Below, piece after piece: positions 17,257-24,968 of a stretch of 64,000 nt of DNA (the first letter of the stretch is position 1; every line of letters starts with the position of its first letter). Under the pieces are notes generated by a model, which saw nothing but the letters and a program-made list of their open reading frames with translations, was not told the origin of the DNA and did not search any database. The stretch is taken from positions 124,001 through 188,000 of the forward strand of contig NZ_VFPH01000002.1 of the NCBI RefSeq assembly GCF_006717045.1, given 5' to 3'. Both the position numbers and the translations under genes were made by a program. Source of the DNA: Pseudonocardia cypriaca. Its GTDB lineage: Bacteria > Actinomycetota > Actinomycetes > Mycobacteriales > Pseudonocardiaceae.

Positions 17257-18741
17257 TCAGCTCCCTCCGAAGCGGGGGGTGTGCACGTCGCCGAGCGTGA
17301 CGTGCACGGCCTGCTCCTCCGTGTAGAAGTCGATGGAGCGGTGGCCGCCCTCGTGGCCGAGGCCGGACGCCTTCACGCCGCCGAACGGGGTGCGCAGGTC
17401 GCGCACGTTGTGCGAGTTCAGCCAGACCATGCCGGCCTCGATCGACTGGGCCACGCGGTGGCCCCGGGTCAGGTCCCGCGTCCAGACGTAGCCTGCGAGC
17501 CCGTACTCCACGTCGTTGGCGAGCGCGATCGCCTCCGCCTCGTCGGCGAACGGGGTGAGCGCGGCGACCGGGCCGAAGATCTCCTCCTGGAAGATCCGCG
17601 CGGTGGGCGGCACGTCGGCGAAGACCGTCGGGGCCAGGTAGTTGCCCTCCGGGAGGTGCTCGGGGCGCGCGCCACCGGCGACCAGCCGGCCCTCCTCCTT
17701 CCCGATCTCCACGTAGCCCAGTACGCGCTCGTGGTGCTCCGGGTGCACCAGGGCACCCACCTCTGTCCTCGGGTCGTGCGGGTCGCCGACGACGATGTTG
17801 CGCGCCCGCTCGGCGAAGCGCTGCACGAACTCGTCGTAGACGCCGCGCTGCACGAGGATGCGCGAGCCGGCGGTGCAGCGCTCACCGTTGAGGGAGAACA
17901 CGCCGAACAGCGCCGAGTCCAGCGCCGCGTCGAGGTCGGCGTCCTCGAAGACCACCACCGGGGACTTGCCGCCCAGCTCCATCGAGAGCCCTTTGAGGTG
18001 CGCGGCGGCGGCGCGGAAGATCGTCTGCCCGGTGGTGGTCTCACCGGTGAACGAGATCAGCCGCGTGCCGGGGTGTTCGACGAGCGCGGCGCCCGCTTGC
18101 TCGCCGATGCCGTTGACGAGGTTGAACACGCCATGGGGCAGCCCGGCCTCGGTGAAGATCTCCGCCCAGAGGCTCGCCGAGAGCGGGGTGAACTCCGCGG
18201 GCTTGAGCACCACCGTGCAGCCCGCCGCGAGCGCCGGAGCGAGCTTCCAGGACTCCAGCATGAACGGCGTGTTCCACGGCGTGATCAGCCCCGCGACGCC
18301 CACCGGCTTGCGGTTGACGTAGTTGATCTGCCGGCCGGGCACCTTGTAGGCGTCGTCGGTCTGGCCGACGACCACGTCGGCGAAGAACCGGAAGTTCTCC
18401 GCGGCCCGCTGCGCCTGGCCGAGTGCCTGGGTGATCGGCAGGCCGGTGTCGAACGTCTCCAGCTCGGCCAGCCGCGCGTCCCGCGCCTCCACCAGGTCGG
18501 CGATCCGGTCGAGGACGCGCGCGCGGGCGCGCGGCGCCATGGTGGGCCACGGACCTTCGGCGAAGGCGCGCTGGGCGGCGGCCACCGCGGCGTCGACGTC
18601 CTCGGCCTGCCCGGCCGCCGCGGTCGCGTACGTGCGGTTGGTGACGGGGTCGAGCACGTCGAACGTCGCCCCGCCGACCGAGTCGCACGGCTTGCCGTCG
18701 ATGAAGTGCTGCAGGTGGGCCGGGAGGCCTGCGGGGATCAT
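17257..18741 (-). CDS. hpaE: 5-carboxymethyl-2-hydroxymuconate semialdehyde dehydrogenase
   Basis: A 494-residue NAD-dependent aldehyde dehydrogenase that oxidises the HpaD product to 5-carboxymethyl-2-hydroxymuconate. Visible features are TPWNTPFMLESWKLAPALA, FTGETTTGQ, the catalytic Glu in MELGGKSPVVVF, the nucleophilic Cys in LNGERCTAGSR, and EEIFGPVAAL. The N-terminal HFIDGK and C-terminal FGGVKASGLGHEGG are normal. The context with hpaD fixes the assignment as HpaE rather than a general aldehyde dehydrogenase. ATG 18741 overlaps the stop of the DapA-like gene by 4 nt. Confidence 0.92.
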   Translation of the reverse strand: MIPAGLPAHLQHFIDGKPCDSVGGATFDVLDPVTNRTYATAAAGQAEDVDAAVAAAQRAFAEGPWPTMAPRARARVLDRIADLVEARDARLAELETFDTGLPITQALGQAQRAAENFRFFADVVVGQTDDAYKVPGRQINYVNRKPVGVAGLITPWNTPFMLESWKLAPALAAGCTVVLKPAEFTPLSASLWAEIFTEAGLPHGVFNLVNGIGEQAGAALVEHPGTRLISFTGETTTGQTIFRAAAAHLKGLSMELGGKSPVVVFEDADLDAALDSALFGVFSLNGERCTAGSRILVQRGVYDEFVQRFAERARNIVVGDPHDPRTEVGALVHPEHHERVLGYVEIGKEEGRLVAGGARPEHLPEGNYLAPTVFADVPPTARIFQEEIFGPVAALTPFADEAEAIALANDVEYGLAGYVWTRDLTRGHRVAQSIEAGMVWLNSHNVRDLRTPFGGVKASGLGHEGGHRSIDFYTEEQAVHVTLGDVHTPRFGGS

Positions 18742-19670
18742 GCAAGCACCTCGACCGGGGTGAGGTACTGCTCGGCGGCCGCGGCGAGGGCACGGACCTT
18801 CGCCTGGCCGCTCTCCGTCAGCGGGATCAGCGGCGGTCGGACGTGGTCGCTGCCGATCAGCCCGCGCTGCTTCATCAGCCACTTCGCCGGAGCCGGGTTG
18901 GTCTCGACGAACAGCAGGTCCACGAGCGGGTGCACGCCGTAGTGGATCTCCCTGGCGCGCTGGGCGTCGCCTGCGACCGCGGCGTCGTACATCTGCGCCA
19001 CCGCGGCAGGTGCGATGTTGGCCAGCGCCGAGACGAACCCGGCCCCGCCCAGCGGCAGGATCGGCAGGCACAGCAGCTCGATGCCCGACCAGACGAGCAG
19101 GTCGGGCCCAGCGGCGTGCAGCACGCGGGAGAAGTGCTCGAAGTCCTTGGTGGTCTCCTTGACGCCGACGAAGTTGTCGTGGTCGCGGAACAGCCGCCCG
19201 ACCGTCTCCGGCGCGATCTCCACGGCCGTCCGGGACGGGACGTTGTAGGCCACGATCGGCAGGTCGGGGAACTCCCGCGCCACCGTCGAGTACCACACGT
19301 ACAGCGCCTCCTGCGTCGGTCGCGCGTAGTACGGGGTGATCACGAGGGCGGCGTCGGCCCCGGCGTCCCGGGCGGCCGCGGTGAGCTCGAGGGTCTCGGC
19401 GAGCTTGGCCGAGCCGGTGCCGGGCAGGAACGGCACGCGGTCGTCGACCTCCGTGGCCACGACGCGGATGGCCTCGGCGCGCTCGGCGATCGACTGCGCC
19501 GACGGCTCCCCGGTCGAACCACCCAGCGAGATGCCGTGGGAGCCGGAGGCCAGCTGCCAGCGCACGAGCCCGCGCAGGTCGTCGTGGTCGACGTCGCCGT
19601 CCTCGGTGAACGGGGTGACCAGGGGCGCGATCGAGCCGCGGATCTGCGCGGGGTCGGAGCGGAACCTCAT
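18738..19670 (-). CDS. DapA-like (DHDPS/NAL superfamily) lyase
   Basis: A 310-residue class I aldolase-type protein. Family motifs are LGGSTGEPSAQS (the GGTTGE substrate-carboxylate loop), VITPYYARPTQEALY with the conserved Tyr, YNVPSRTAVEI, and the Schiff-base Lys in FVGVKETTKD. True lysine biosynthesis is unlikely: it sits between hpaE and gntR with 4-nt overlaps at both ends. Members of this superfamily include pyruvate-releasing aldolases and hydratase-aldolases for aromatic catabolism, so it may replace HpaI, cleaving 4-hydroxy-2-oxoheptane-1,7-dioate to pyruvate and succinic semialdehyde. It competes for that role with the RraA domain of the upstream fusion. Confidence 0.85.
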   Translation of the reverse strand: MRFRSDPAQIRGSIAPLVTPFTEDGDVDHDDLRGLVRWQLASGSHGISLGGSTGEPSAQSIAERAEAIRVVATEVDDRVPFLPGTGSAKLAETLELTAAARDAGADAALVITPYYARPTQEALYVWYSTVAREFPDLPIVAYNVPSRTAVEIAPETVGRLFRDHDNFVGVKETTKDFEHFSRVLHAAGPDLLVWSGIELLCLPILPLGGAGFVSALANIAPAAVAQMYDAAVAGDAQRAREIHYGVHPLVDLLFVETNPAPAKWLMKQRGLIGSDHVRPPLIPLTESGQAKVRALAAAAEQYLTPVEVLA

Positions 19671-20326
19671 GCTTCTCCGTTCGTGTGCTGGAGGACGGCG
19701 TGCAGGGTGGCCTCGCGGTGGGCCCGGGTGGCGGCGTCGATCTCGGCGGCCGGCGCGCCGCGCGCGATCAGATCGAGGATGGCGTCGTGCTCGCGCACGG
19801 CCTCGGCCGCCCGTTCGGGCACGAACGAGAACACCGACGACCGCAGGGCAGACACGCGCGTCCACCCGCGCTCGACGAGGTCGAGCAGGTGCGGGTTCGG
19901 GCACGGGTCGGTGAGCACGCGGTGGAACTGCTGGTTGAGCCGGCTGTGGCGGAGCGGGTCGAGGTCGTCGAGGCCGTCGCGCATGGCGTCGTTGAGCCGC
20001 CGCGCCTCGGCGAGGGCGGCGTCGGACAGCCGGCAGGCGGCCATGCCGGTGGCTGCGCCCTCGACGACGGCGAGCGTCTCCACCGTCCAGCGGTACTCGA
20101 CCGGATCCAGCCCGCGGACGGTCGCGCCGACGTTGCGCACGACCTCGACCAGGCCCTCGGCCTCCAGCCGACGCACGGCCTCGCGCACCGGCACCGTCGA
20201 CACGCCCAGCTCCTTGGCCAGCGTGCCGAGCACCAGGCGGTAGCCGGGGGTGTAGGCGCCGTCGCGGATGCGGCGGCGGATGAGGTCGTGGGCGAGGTCG
20301 ACCTTGGACGCGGTCGGGATGGTCAC
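19667..20326 (-). CDS. GntR-family regulator of the hpa operon
   Basis: A 219-residue FadR/VanR-type GntR regulator. The winged helix spans about residues 8-70 (LAHDLIRRRIRDGAYTPGYR, then LGVSTVPVREAVRRLEAEGL). The C-terminal FCD domain is all-helical with metal-ligand-type residues in RLNQQFHRVL and VREHDAILDLI. GTG 20326 is fixed by AGGAG 6 nt upstream and by a 4-nt overlap with the fusion gene's stop. It is embedded within the operon it probably controls. The likely operator is the inverted repeat at 21827-21851. The effector is probably a pathway intermediate. Confidence 0.9.
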   Translation of the reverse strand: MTIPTASKVDLAHDLIRRRIRDGAYTPGYRLVLGTLAKELGVSTVPVREAVRRLEAEGLVEVVRNVGATVRGLDPVEYRWTVETLAVVEGAATGMAACRLSDAALAEARRLNDAMRDGLDDLDPLRHSRLNQQFHRVLTDPCPNPHLLDLVERGWTRVSALRSSVFSFVPERAAEAVREHDAILDLIARGAPAAEIDAATRAHREATLHAVLQHTNGEA

Positions 20327-21789
20327 CGGGACTCCTCGTAGCGCTGCCGCCACTGCCCCGCAAGGGGGTACAGGCCATCGAGCCCGGCACCGTCGGCCAC
20401 CCGGCCTGCGATCCACGCCTCCTCGTGCTCCTGCTGCTCCGCCCCGGCGAGCACCTCCTCGACCAGTCCCGGCGGGATCACGACCGCACCGTCGTCATCG
20501 GCGACGATCACGTCACCGACCTGCACGGTGGCCCCACCACAGGCGATCGTCACGTCGGTCTCCCACGGCACGTGCCGCCTGCCCAGCACCGCCGGGTGCC
20601 GGCCCGACGTGAAGACGGGCAGGTCGAGGGCGGCGATCGCGGCGGCGTCCCGGGCGGCCCCGTCGGTGACGATCCCGGCCGCCCCGCGGACCTGGGCCCG
20701 CAGCGCGAGGATGTCGCCCAACGTGCCCGCGGTCGGGTCGCGGCGAGCCTCCATGACGAGCACCTCGCCGGGGAGGATCGTGTCCACGGCTCGCTTCTGG
20801 GCGTTGTAGCCCCCGCCGCGCGAGGCGAACAGATCGGGCCGGAACGGCACGAACCGCAGCGTGCGCGCGGTGCCGACCAGCCGACGGCCCGGCACGAGCC
20901 CGCGGACGCCGTCGATGCTCGCATCGTCGAAGCCGCGCTTGCGCAGCTGCACCGACAGCGTCGCGACGGCGACGTGGTGCAGCCGCTCGCGCAGCTCGCC
21001 GGACAGAACCGGCTGCGTCACGGGCGGGGCGCCCCATGCGTCGGCGCGCACGGCCTCGTCGACGTACGGCGGCGAGCCCCACGACGCGAGCGGGGGGCCG
21101 TCGACGACCCTGGTGCGCAACCGGCCGGTGTTCCGGCTCCCGTCGACGGTGCCGACCTCCACCTCGACGACCTGCCCGGGCGCGGCGACCGACGCTCCGG
21201 CCGGGGTACCGGTGAGGACGACGTCCCCCTCCTCCAGGGTCAGCATGCGGGACAGGTCGGCCACCAGGTGCCCGAAGCCGAACAGCAACGTGGCGCTGGT
21301 GTCGTCCTGCACGAGCTCCCCGTCCAGCCACGTGCGCACCCGCAGCCCGGCCGGGTCCAGCTCGGCCGCGGGCAGCAGCGCCGGTCCGAGCGGGGTGAAG
21401 CCGTCACCGCCCTTGGAACGCACGTTGGAACCCCGGTCGGCGGTGCGCAGGTCCTGCAGGCCGAGGTCGTTGGCCGCCGTCACCCAGCCCACGTGGGACC
21501 AGCCGTCGTCCGGCCGCACGTGCCGCGCGGGCCTCCCGATCACCAGCGCGATCTCGCCCTCGAACGCGAGCAGCTCGGTACCCCACGGCCGCTCCACGAC
21601 CCCGGAGCCGGCCAGCGACGAGGACGGCTTCAGGAAGTACGAGGCCGCGTCCGGGGTTCGTCCGCGCTGCGCCGCGCGCGACGGGTAGTTGAGGTGGACC
21701 GCGATGATCTTGCCGGGGCGCCTCCCGAGCACCTCGGTCACCGCGTCCCGGCCCGGTCCACCCAGGCCGGCGGCACCCGGTCCGTCCAT
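20323..21789 (-). CDS. FAH-RraA fusion, bifunctional hpa-pathway enzyme
   Basis: A 488-residue two-domain protein. Residues about 5-240 are a fumarylacetoacetate hydrolase-family domain, with metal ligands in LLAFEGEIALVIG and the Asp in NDLGLQDLR, plus GDVVLTGTPAG. In this pathway the family supplies HpaG/HpaH-type decarboxylase, isomerase or hydratase activity. Residues about 265-480 are an RraA-like domain with AAGIVTDGAARDAAAI and the VGDVIVADDDGAVVIPP signature. RraA relatives are metal-dependent pyruvate aldolases and oxaloacetate decarboxylases. The fusion could thus perform consecutive late steps. ATG 21789 has AGGAG 8 nt upstream; six extra codons upstream are possible but lack a site. 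First gene of the operon. Confidence 0.85.
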   Translation of the reverse strand: MDGPGAAGLGGPGRDAVTEVLGRRPGKIIAVHLNYPSRAAQRGRTPDAASYFLKPSSSLAGSGVVERPWGTELLAFEGEIALVIGRPARHVRPDDGWSHVGWVTAANDLGLQDLRTADRGSNVRSKGGDGFTPLGPALLPAAELDPAGLRVRTWLDGELVQDDTSATLLFGFGHLVADLSRMLTLEEGDVVLTGTPAGASVAAPGQVVEVEVGTVDGSRNTGRLRTRVVDGPPLASWGSPPYVDEAVRADAWGAPPVTQPVLSGELRERLHHVAVATLSVQLRKRGFDDASIDGVRGLVPGRRLVGTARTLRFVPFRPDLFASRGGGYNAQKRAVDTILPGEVLVMEARRDPTAGTLGDILALRAQVRGAAGIVTDGAARDAAAIAALDLPVFTSGRHPAVLGRRHVPWETDVTIACGGATVQVGDVIVADDDGAVVIPPGLVEEVLAGAEQQEHEEAWIAGRVADGAGLDGLYPLAGQWRQRYEESR

Positions 21790-21826
21790 GTACGGACTCC
21801 TTCGCATGCGGCAGATCGTCTACGGG

Positions 21827-21851
21827 ATCGTATATCTTCTCCGCATACGAT
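21827..21851. promoter_or_regulatory. inverted repeat, candidate GntR operator
   Basis: A perfect 7-bp inverted repeat, ATCGTAT at 21827-21833 and ATACGAT at 21845-21851, 38 bp upstream of the operon's first start codon. The interval is AT-rich against a GC-rich background, and a further ATCGT occurs at 21814-21818. The position is right for a repressor site over the promoter of the hpa operon. Confidence 0.5.
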
Positions 21852-21893
21852 GCGACCATCCCGTCGACAGGAAAGCCGATCAGCGAGCGGTTC

Positions 21894-22541
21894 TCATCCG
21901 GCGGCGGTGAGCAGCGCCGTCAGGTGCTGCACGGCCTCCGGGGAGCCGGTGAGCACCAGCGCGTTGTCGCTCACGGCGGCAGCGACCGTAGCCTCGCCGG
22001 AAATGATCGCGCCGAGGGTGGCGGCATCGGTCGTGGCGGTGGCAGCCGGGCCGTCGGCATTCGCGCGACGCAGACGCAGCCGCCCGTCGACGGTCTCGGC
22101 CGTGAAGGTCTCGTCGTCGACGCGGATCTCGTACACCTGGTCGTCCGGCGGGCCGCCGCCCGCGGAGTGCGCGGCCATGATGCTCAGCATCATGGAGTCG
22201 ATCCCGAGCCGGCCGCCCTCGGGCCGAGGTGCCCGGGAGCCCCAGCGCCCAAAATGCAGCAGCACCGGCTCCAGTTCCCGACCCCACGGCGTGAGCTCGT
22301 AGACGTGCACGCGGAGCGGCGGGCCCAGCTCGCGGCGCTCCACGATCCCGTGGCCCTCGAGCTCGCGCAGCCGCTGGCTGAGCACGTTGGCACTCACCGA
22401 GCCCAGACCGGCCCGGAGATCGGCGAACCGCTTCGGCCCGAGCAGCAGCTCGCGGACGACCAGCAGCGCCCACCGCTCACCCACCACGTCGAGGCTGCGA
22501 GCCACCCCGCACGGGTCGCCGTAGCTCCGGCCGGCATCCAC
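21894..22541 (-). CDS. HxlR regulator with C-terminal SCP2-like domain
   Basis: A 215-residue two-domain protein. Residues 1-105 are an HxlR winged helix with the N-terminal Cys (GDPCGVARSLDVVGERWALL), then GPKRFADLRAGLG and the recognition helix VLSQRLRELEGHGIVERR. Residues about 130-215 resemble an SCP2 sterol-carrier-type domain (FTAETVDGRLRLRR and AAVSDNALVLTGSPEAV), which could bind a hydrophobic ligand. GTG 22541 is the start; an out-of-frame ATG overlaps it. It is divergent from the flavin-like gene at 22604, with a palindrome between them, so it likely controls that operon. Confidence 0.85.
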   Translation of the reverse strand: MDAGRSYGDPCGVARSLDVVGERWALLVVRELLLGPKRFADLRAGLGSVSANVLSQRLRELEGHGIVERRELGPPLRVHVYELTPWGRELEPVLLHFGRWGSRAPRPEGGRLGIDSMMLSIMAAHSAGGGPPDDQVYEIRVDDETFTAETVDGRLRLRRANADGPAATATTDAATLGAIISGEATVAAAVSDNALVLTGSPEAVQHLTALLTAAG

Positions 22542-22588
22542 ATCGGAATCCTAGCTCGGAACGCATGGTTGCCTTCCAGGATCAGCAC

Positions 22589-22601
22589 TCCTAATTTAGG
22601 A
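22589..22601. promoter_or_regulatory. 13-bp palindrome at the divergent promoter
   Basis: TCCTAATTTAGGA is a perfect palindrome around a central T, in a locally AT-rich stretch. It ends 2 bp before the ATG of the flavin-type gene and so covers its ribosome-binding region (TAGGA). It is a good candidate for the site bound by the HxlR-SCP2 regulator. Confidence 0.5.
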
Positions 22602-22603
22602 CC

Positions 22604-23113
22604 ATGACGATTCCCGATCAGCTGCCGCAAGGCGATCTGCGGCTGCTCGACACCGAGACGGCCCGGTTCCTGCTGGCCGCGCCCGTACCAGCGCACCTGG
22701 CCTGGGTCGGCCGAGACGGCAACCCACGAGTCACCCCGATGAACGCGGTGTGGACGGGGGAAGAGCTGGTCATGGGCGCCTTCGCCGGCGCGTTCAAGGT
22801 CGCCGACCTCGCGGCACGACCGGACGTGGCCGTCAGCATCGACGTGAACGACGGGGCGCCGCAGGTGCTGCTGCTGCGCGGCCCGGTGACGCTCCTCGAG
22901 GTCGACGGCGTGCTGCCGGAGTACGTGGCGGCCGGGCGCAAGGTGCGCGGCAGCGCGGAGACCGATCCGTTCGTCGCCGCGATCGACCGGCCGGGCCTGC
23001 GCTCGGTGCGGATCGGACTGCGGCCGACCTGGGCCGGGATCGTCGACCACCGCAGCCGGTTCGCCGAGCGGACCCCCGCCCCCGTCCTCGCCGCCCTGCA
23101 AGGCAAGGCATGA
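22604..23113 (+). CDS. pyridoxamine-phosphate-oxidase-like flavin/F420 protein
   Basis: A 169-residue split-barrel protein of the PNPOx-like superfamily. ARFLLAAPVPAHLAWVGRDG is the first strand pair, NPRVTPMNAVWTGEELVMG the typical cofactor-binding strand, and KVADLAARPDVAVSIDVN the conserved R-P-x-V-x-V strand. Small proteins of this type in actinobacteria bind FMN, F420 or haem and reduce diverse small molecules. Its stop overlaps the ATG of the SDR gene by 4 nt, so the pair is co-translated. The regulator at 21894 is divergent from it. The precise cofactor cannot be decided. Confidence 0.8.
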   Translation: MTIPDQLPQGDLRLLDTETARFLLAAPVPAHLAWVGRDGNPRVTPMNAVWTGEELVMGAFAGAFKVADLAARPDVAVSIDVNDGAPQVLLLRGPVTLLEVDGVLPEYVAAGRKVRGSAETDPFVAAIDRPGLRSVRIGLRPTWAGIVDHRSRFAERTPAPVLAALQGKA

Positions 23114-23847
23114 GCGCCGTGGCCACCGGACGAACAGCGCTCGACGGACGCACGGTGCTGGTGGTCGGCGGGAGCTCCGGCATCGGAGCCGAGGTCGCCC
23201 GGCGGGCCGCCGCCGCGGGAGCACATCTCGTCGTCACCGGGCGCGACGAGGCCAAACTCGCCGCGGCCGCCGCCCGGATCGGGACCGAACGCACCGCAGC
23301 CTTCGACGCGCACGACGAGGACGCGCTCCGCGGCTTCTTCACCGATGTCGGCGCGGTCGACCACGTCGTGTCGATGATCGGCGACTCGATGTCCGGCGGG
23401 TTCATCGACACCACGCCGGAGACCATGCGTCACGTCGTCGAGTCCAAGTTCCTGACCAACTGGACGATCGCGCGTCTCGCCGCCCCGCTCGTGCGCGCCG
23501 GCGGCAGCGTCGTCTTCACGTCGGGAACCGGCGGGCGACCGCACGACACGTCCGCCTCCACCGTCGCCAACCTCGGGCTCGGCGCACTTGTGCAGGGTCT
23601 CGCCGTCGAGCTCGGGCCGGCCGTGCGCGTGAACGCGGTCGCCCCGACGTTCATGGACACCCCGTTCTGGAGCGGGCTGCCGCGCGCGCAGTTCGAGCAG
23701 ATCCGGGCCGGGTTCGTCACCAAGGTCCCGCTCGGCAGGCTGGGGACGGTGGAGGAGGTCGCCGAGGCCTACCTCTACCTCATGACGGCCACGTTCGTGA
23801 CCGGCCAGGTCCTCGCGGTCGACGGCGGGGTGTCCGTCACGGCATGA
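23110..23847 (+). CDS. atypical SDR-family protein lacking the Tyr-Lys pair
   Basis: A 245-residue Rossmann-fold protein. The cofactor loop is VVGGSSGIG, followed by a VTGRDEAKL strand whose Arg suggests NADP preference, and the C-terminus TGQVLAVDGG is normal. The usual YxxxK active-site motif should fall in HDTSASTVANLG, but Tyr and Lys are both replaced by Thr. The Ser in VVFTSG is present. It still has the RVNAVAPTFMDTP segment that follows the active site. Related Tyr-less SDRs exist in actinobacteria. It may use another proton donor or serve as a binding protein. It is coupled to the flavin-type gene. Confidence 0.8.
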   Translation: MSAVATGRTALDGRTVLVVGGSSGIGAEVARRAAAAGAHLVVTGRDEAKLAAAAARIGTERTAAFDAHDEDALRGFFTDVGAVDHVVSMIGDSMSGGFIDTTPETMRHVVESKFLTNWTIARLAAPLVRAGGSVVFTSGTGGRPHDTSASTVANLGLGALVQGLAVELGPAVRVNAVAPTFMDTPFWSGLPRAQFEQIRAGFVTKVPLGRLGTVEEVAEAYLYLMTATFVTGQVLAVDGGVSVTA

Positions 23848-23890
23848 CGCGACGGGTCGTGCTGCTCGCACGATCATCGGCCGCTGATCA

Positions 23891-23921
23891 CCGGCAGTGG
23901 TGCTCCTCAGACCACTGCCGG
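23891..23921. terminator. hairpin between convergent genes
   Basis: An 11-bp perfect inverted repeat, CCGGCAGTGGT at 23891-23901 and ACCACTGCCGG at 23911-23921, with a 9-nt loop. It covers the last codons and stop of the sigma-factor gene and lies 44 bp after the SDR stop. It could end transcription from both sides. Confidence 0.6.
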
Positions 23922-24887
23922 CAGGCCGAAGCGCTCCACGAGGCCGGCATCGCCCACGGCGAGTATCTGGGCGATGCCGGACGCCGTGGGGGCGAGCACA
24001 CCGATGCCGTAGGCGTGGTGCCGTCCGTCCTCACCGAGCACGTACGCCGCTGCGGCCGGCTGGCCGTTCGCCGTGGTCGGGACCATCTTCCAGGTCCCGG
24101 GCGCCCCGATGACGCGCTCGAGGAGCTGCATGCAGGTCGCCTTCCCCGCGAACCACGTCCCGGACGGGACCATCTCCAGTGCGGCGTCCGTCCGCAGCGC
24201 CTTCTCCAGCGCGGCCGTGTCGGCGTTCTCGAACCCCGTGACGTACTGGTCGAGCAGCTCACGGGCGCGCGGGTCGTCCGGCTCCAGCAGCGCCTCCCTG
24301 GTGGGCGCGACCTCCTCGAGGCGGGTCCTGGCCCGCTGGAGAGCGCTCTTGACCGCGACGGTGCTCATGCCGAGCATCTCGGCCACGTCGGACGCGGGGA
24401 ACGCGAGGACGTCGCGCAGGATCAACACCGCTCGCTGCCGGGCAGGGAGGTGCTGCAGGCTGGCGATGAGGGCGAGCCGGATGCCCTCGCGCGACGCGAC
24501 GATGGCCGCGGGGTCGCGGGACTCGGGCAGCGCGGCCTCGTCCGCGATCGGCTCGATCCAGGGCCCCGGACCGTCGGCGTTCGGCTCGGCGTCCGGGTTC
24601 GTGCTCGGCGCGCCGAGGCCCGAGGGGAGCGCGCGGCGGCCGCGCTGCTGGAGCGCGGTCAGGCAGGCGTTCGTGGCGATGCGGTAGAGCCAGACCCGGA
24701 GCAGGTCCTTGTGCTCGAGGTTGCGGTAGGCCCGCCAGGCCCGCAGGTAGGTCTCCTGGACGACGTCCTCGGCCTCCTCCCACGTGCCCAGCATGCGGTA
24801 GCAGTGGCCCATCAGGGCGCGGCGGTACGGCTCGGCGGCTCGGGAGAACTCCGCCTCCTCCGGCGCTGCGTCGACGTTCGCGCTCAT
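23907..24887 (-). CDS. ECF sigma factor with C-terminal SnoaL-like domain
   Basis: A 326-residue sigma-70 family protein of the large ECF type. Region 2 is in RALMGHCYRMLGTWEEAEDV followed by VQETYLRAWRAYRN. Region 4 is LPARQRAVLILRDVLAFPAS then DVAEMLGMSTVAVKSALQRA. After about residue 205 there is a SnoaL-like alpha-beta barrel (LLDQYVTGFENADTAALEKA), as in SigJ/SigG-type factors, where that domain replaces an anti-sigma protein in controlling activity. No anti-sigma gene is adjacent. It follows the NmrA-like gene by 81 bp on the same strand and may share its transcript. Confidence 0.88.
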   Translation of the reverse strand: MSANVDAAPEEAEFSRAAEPYRRALMGHCYRMLGTWEEAEDVVQETYLRAWRAYRNLEHKDLLRVWLYRIATNACLTALQQRGRRALPSGLGAPSTNPDAEPNADGPGPWIEPIADEAALPESRDPAAIVASREGIRLALIASLQHLPARQRAVLILRDVLAFPASDVAEMLGMSTVAVKSALQRARTRLEEVAPTREALLEPDDPRARELLDQYVTGFENADTAALEKALRTDAALEMVPSGTWFAGKATCMQLLERVIGAPGTWKMVPTTANGQPAAAAYVLGEDGRHHAYGIGVLAPTASGIAQILAVGDAGLVERFGLPAVV

Positions 24888-24968
24888 CGGTGCCTCGATC
24901 CTGGACCACGGCTCATACCTGTCTAGACCCGACCGGGCGCCGGAAGGAATCGGTCCGCACCCCGCTCC

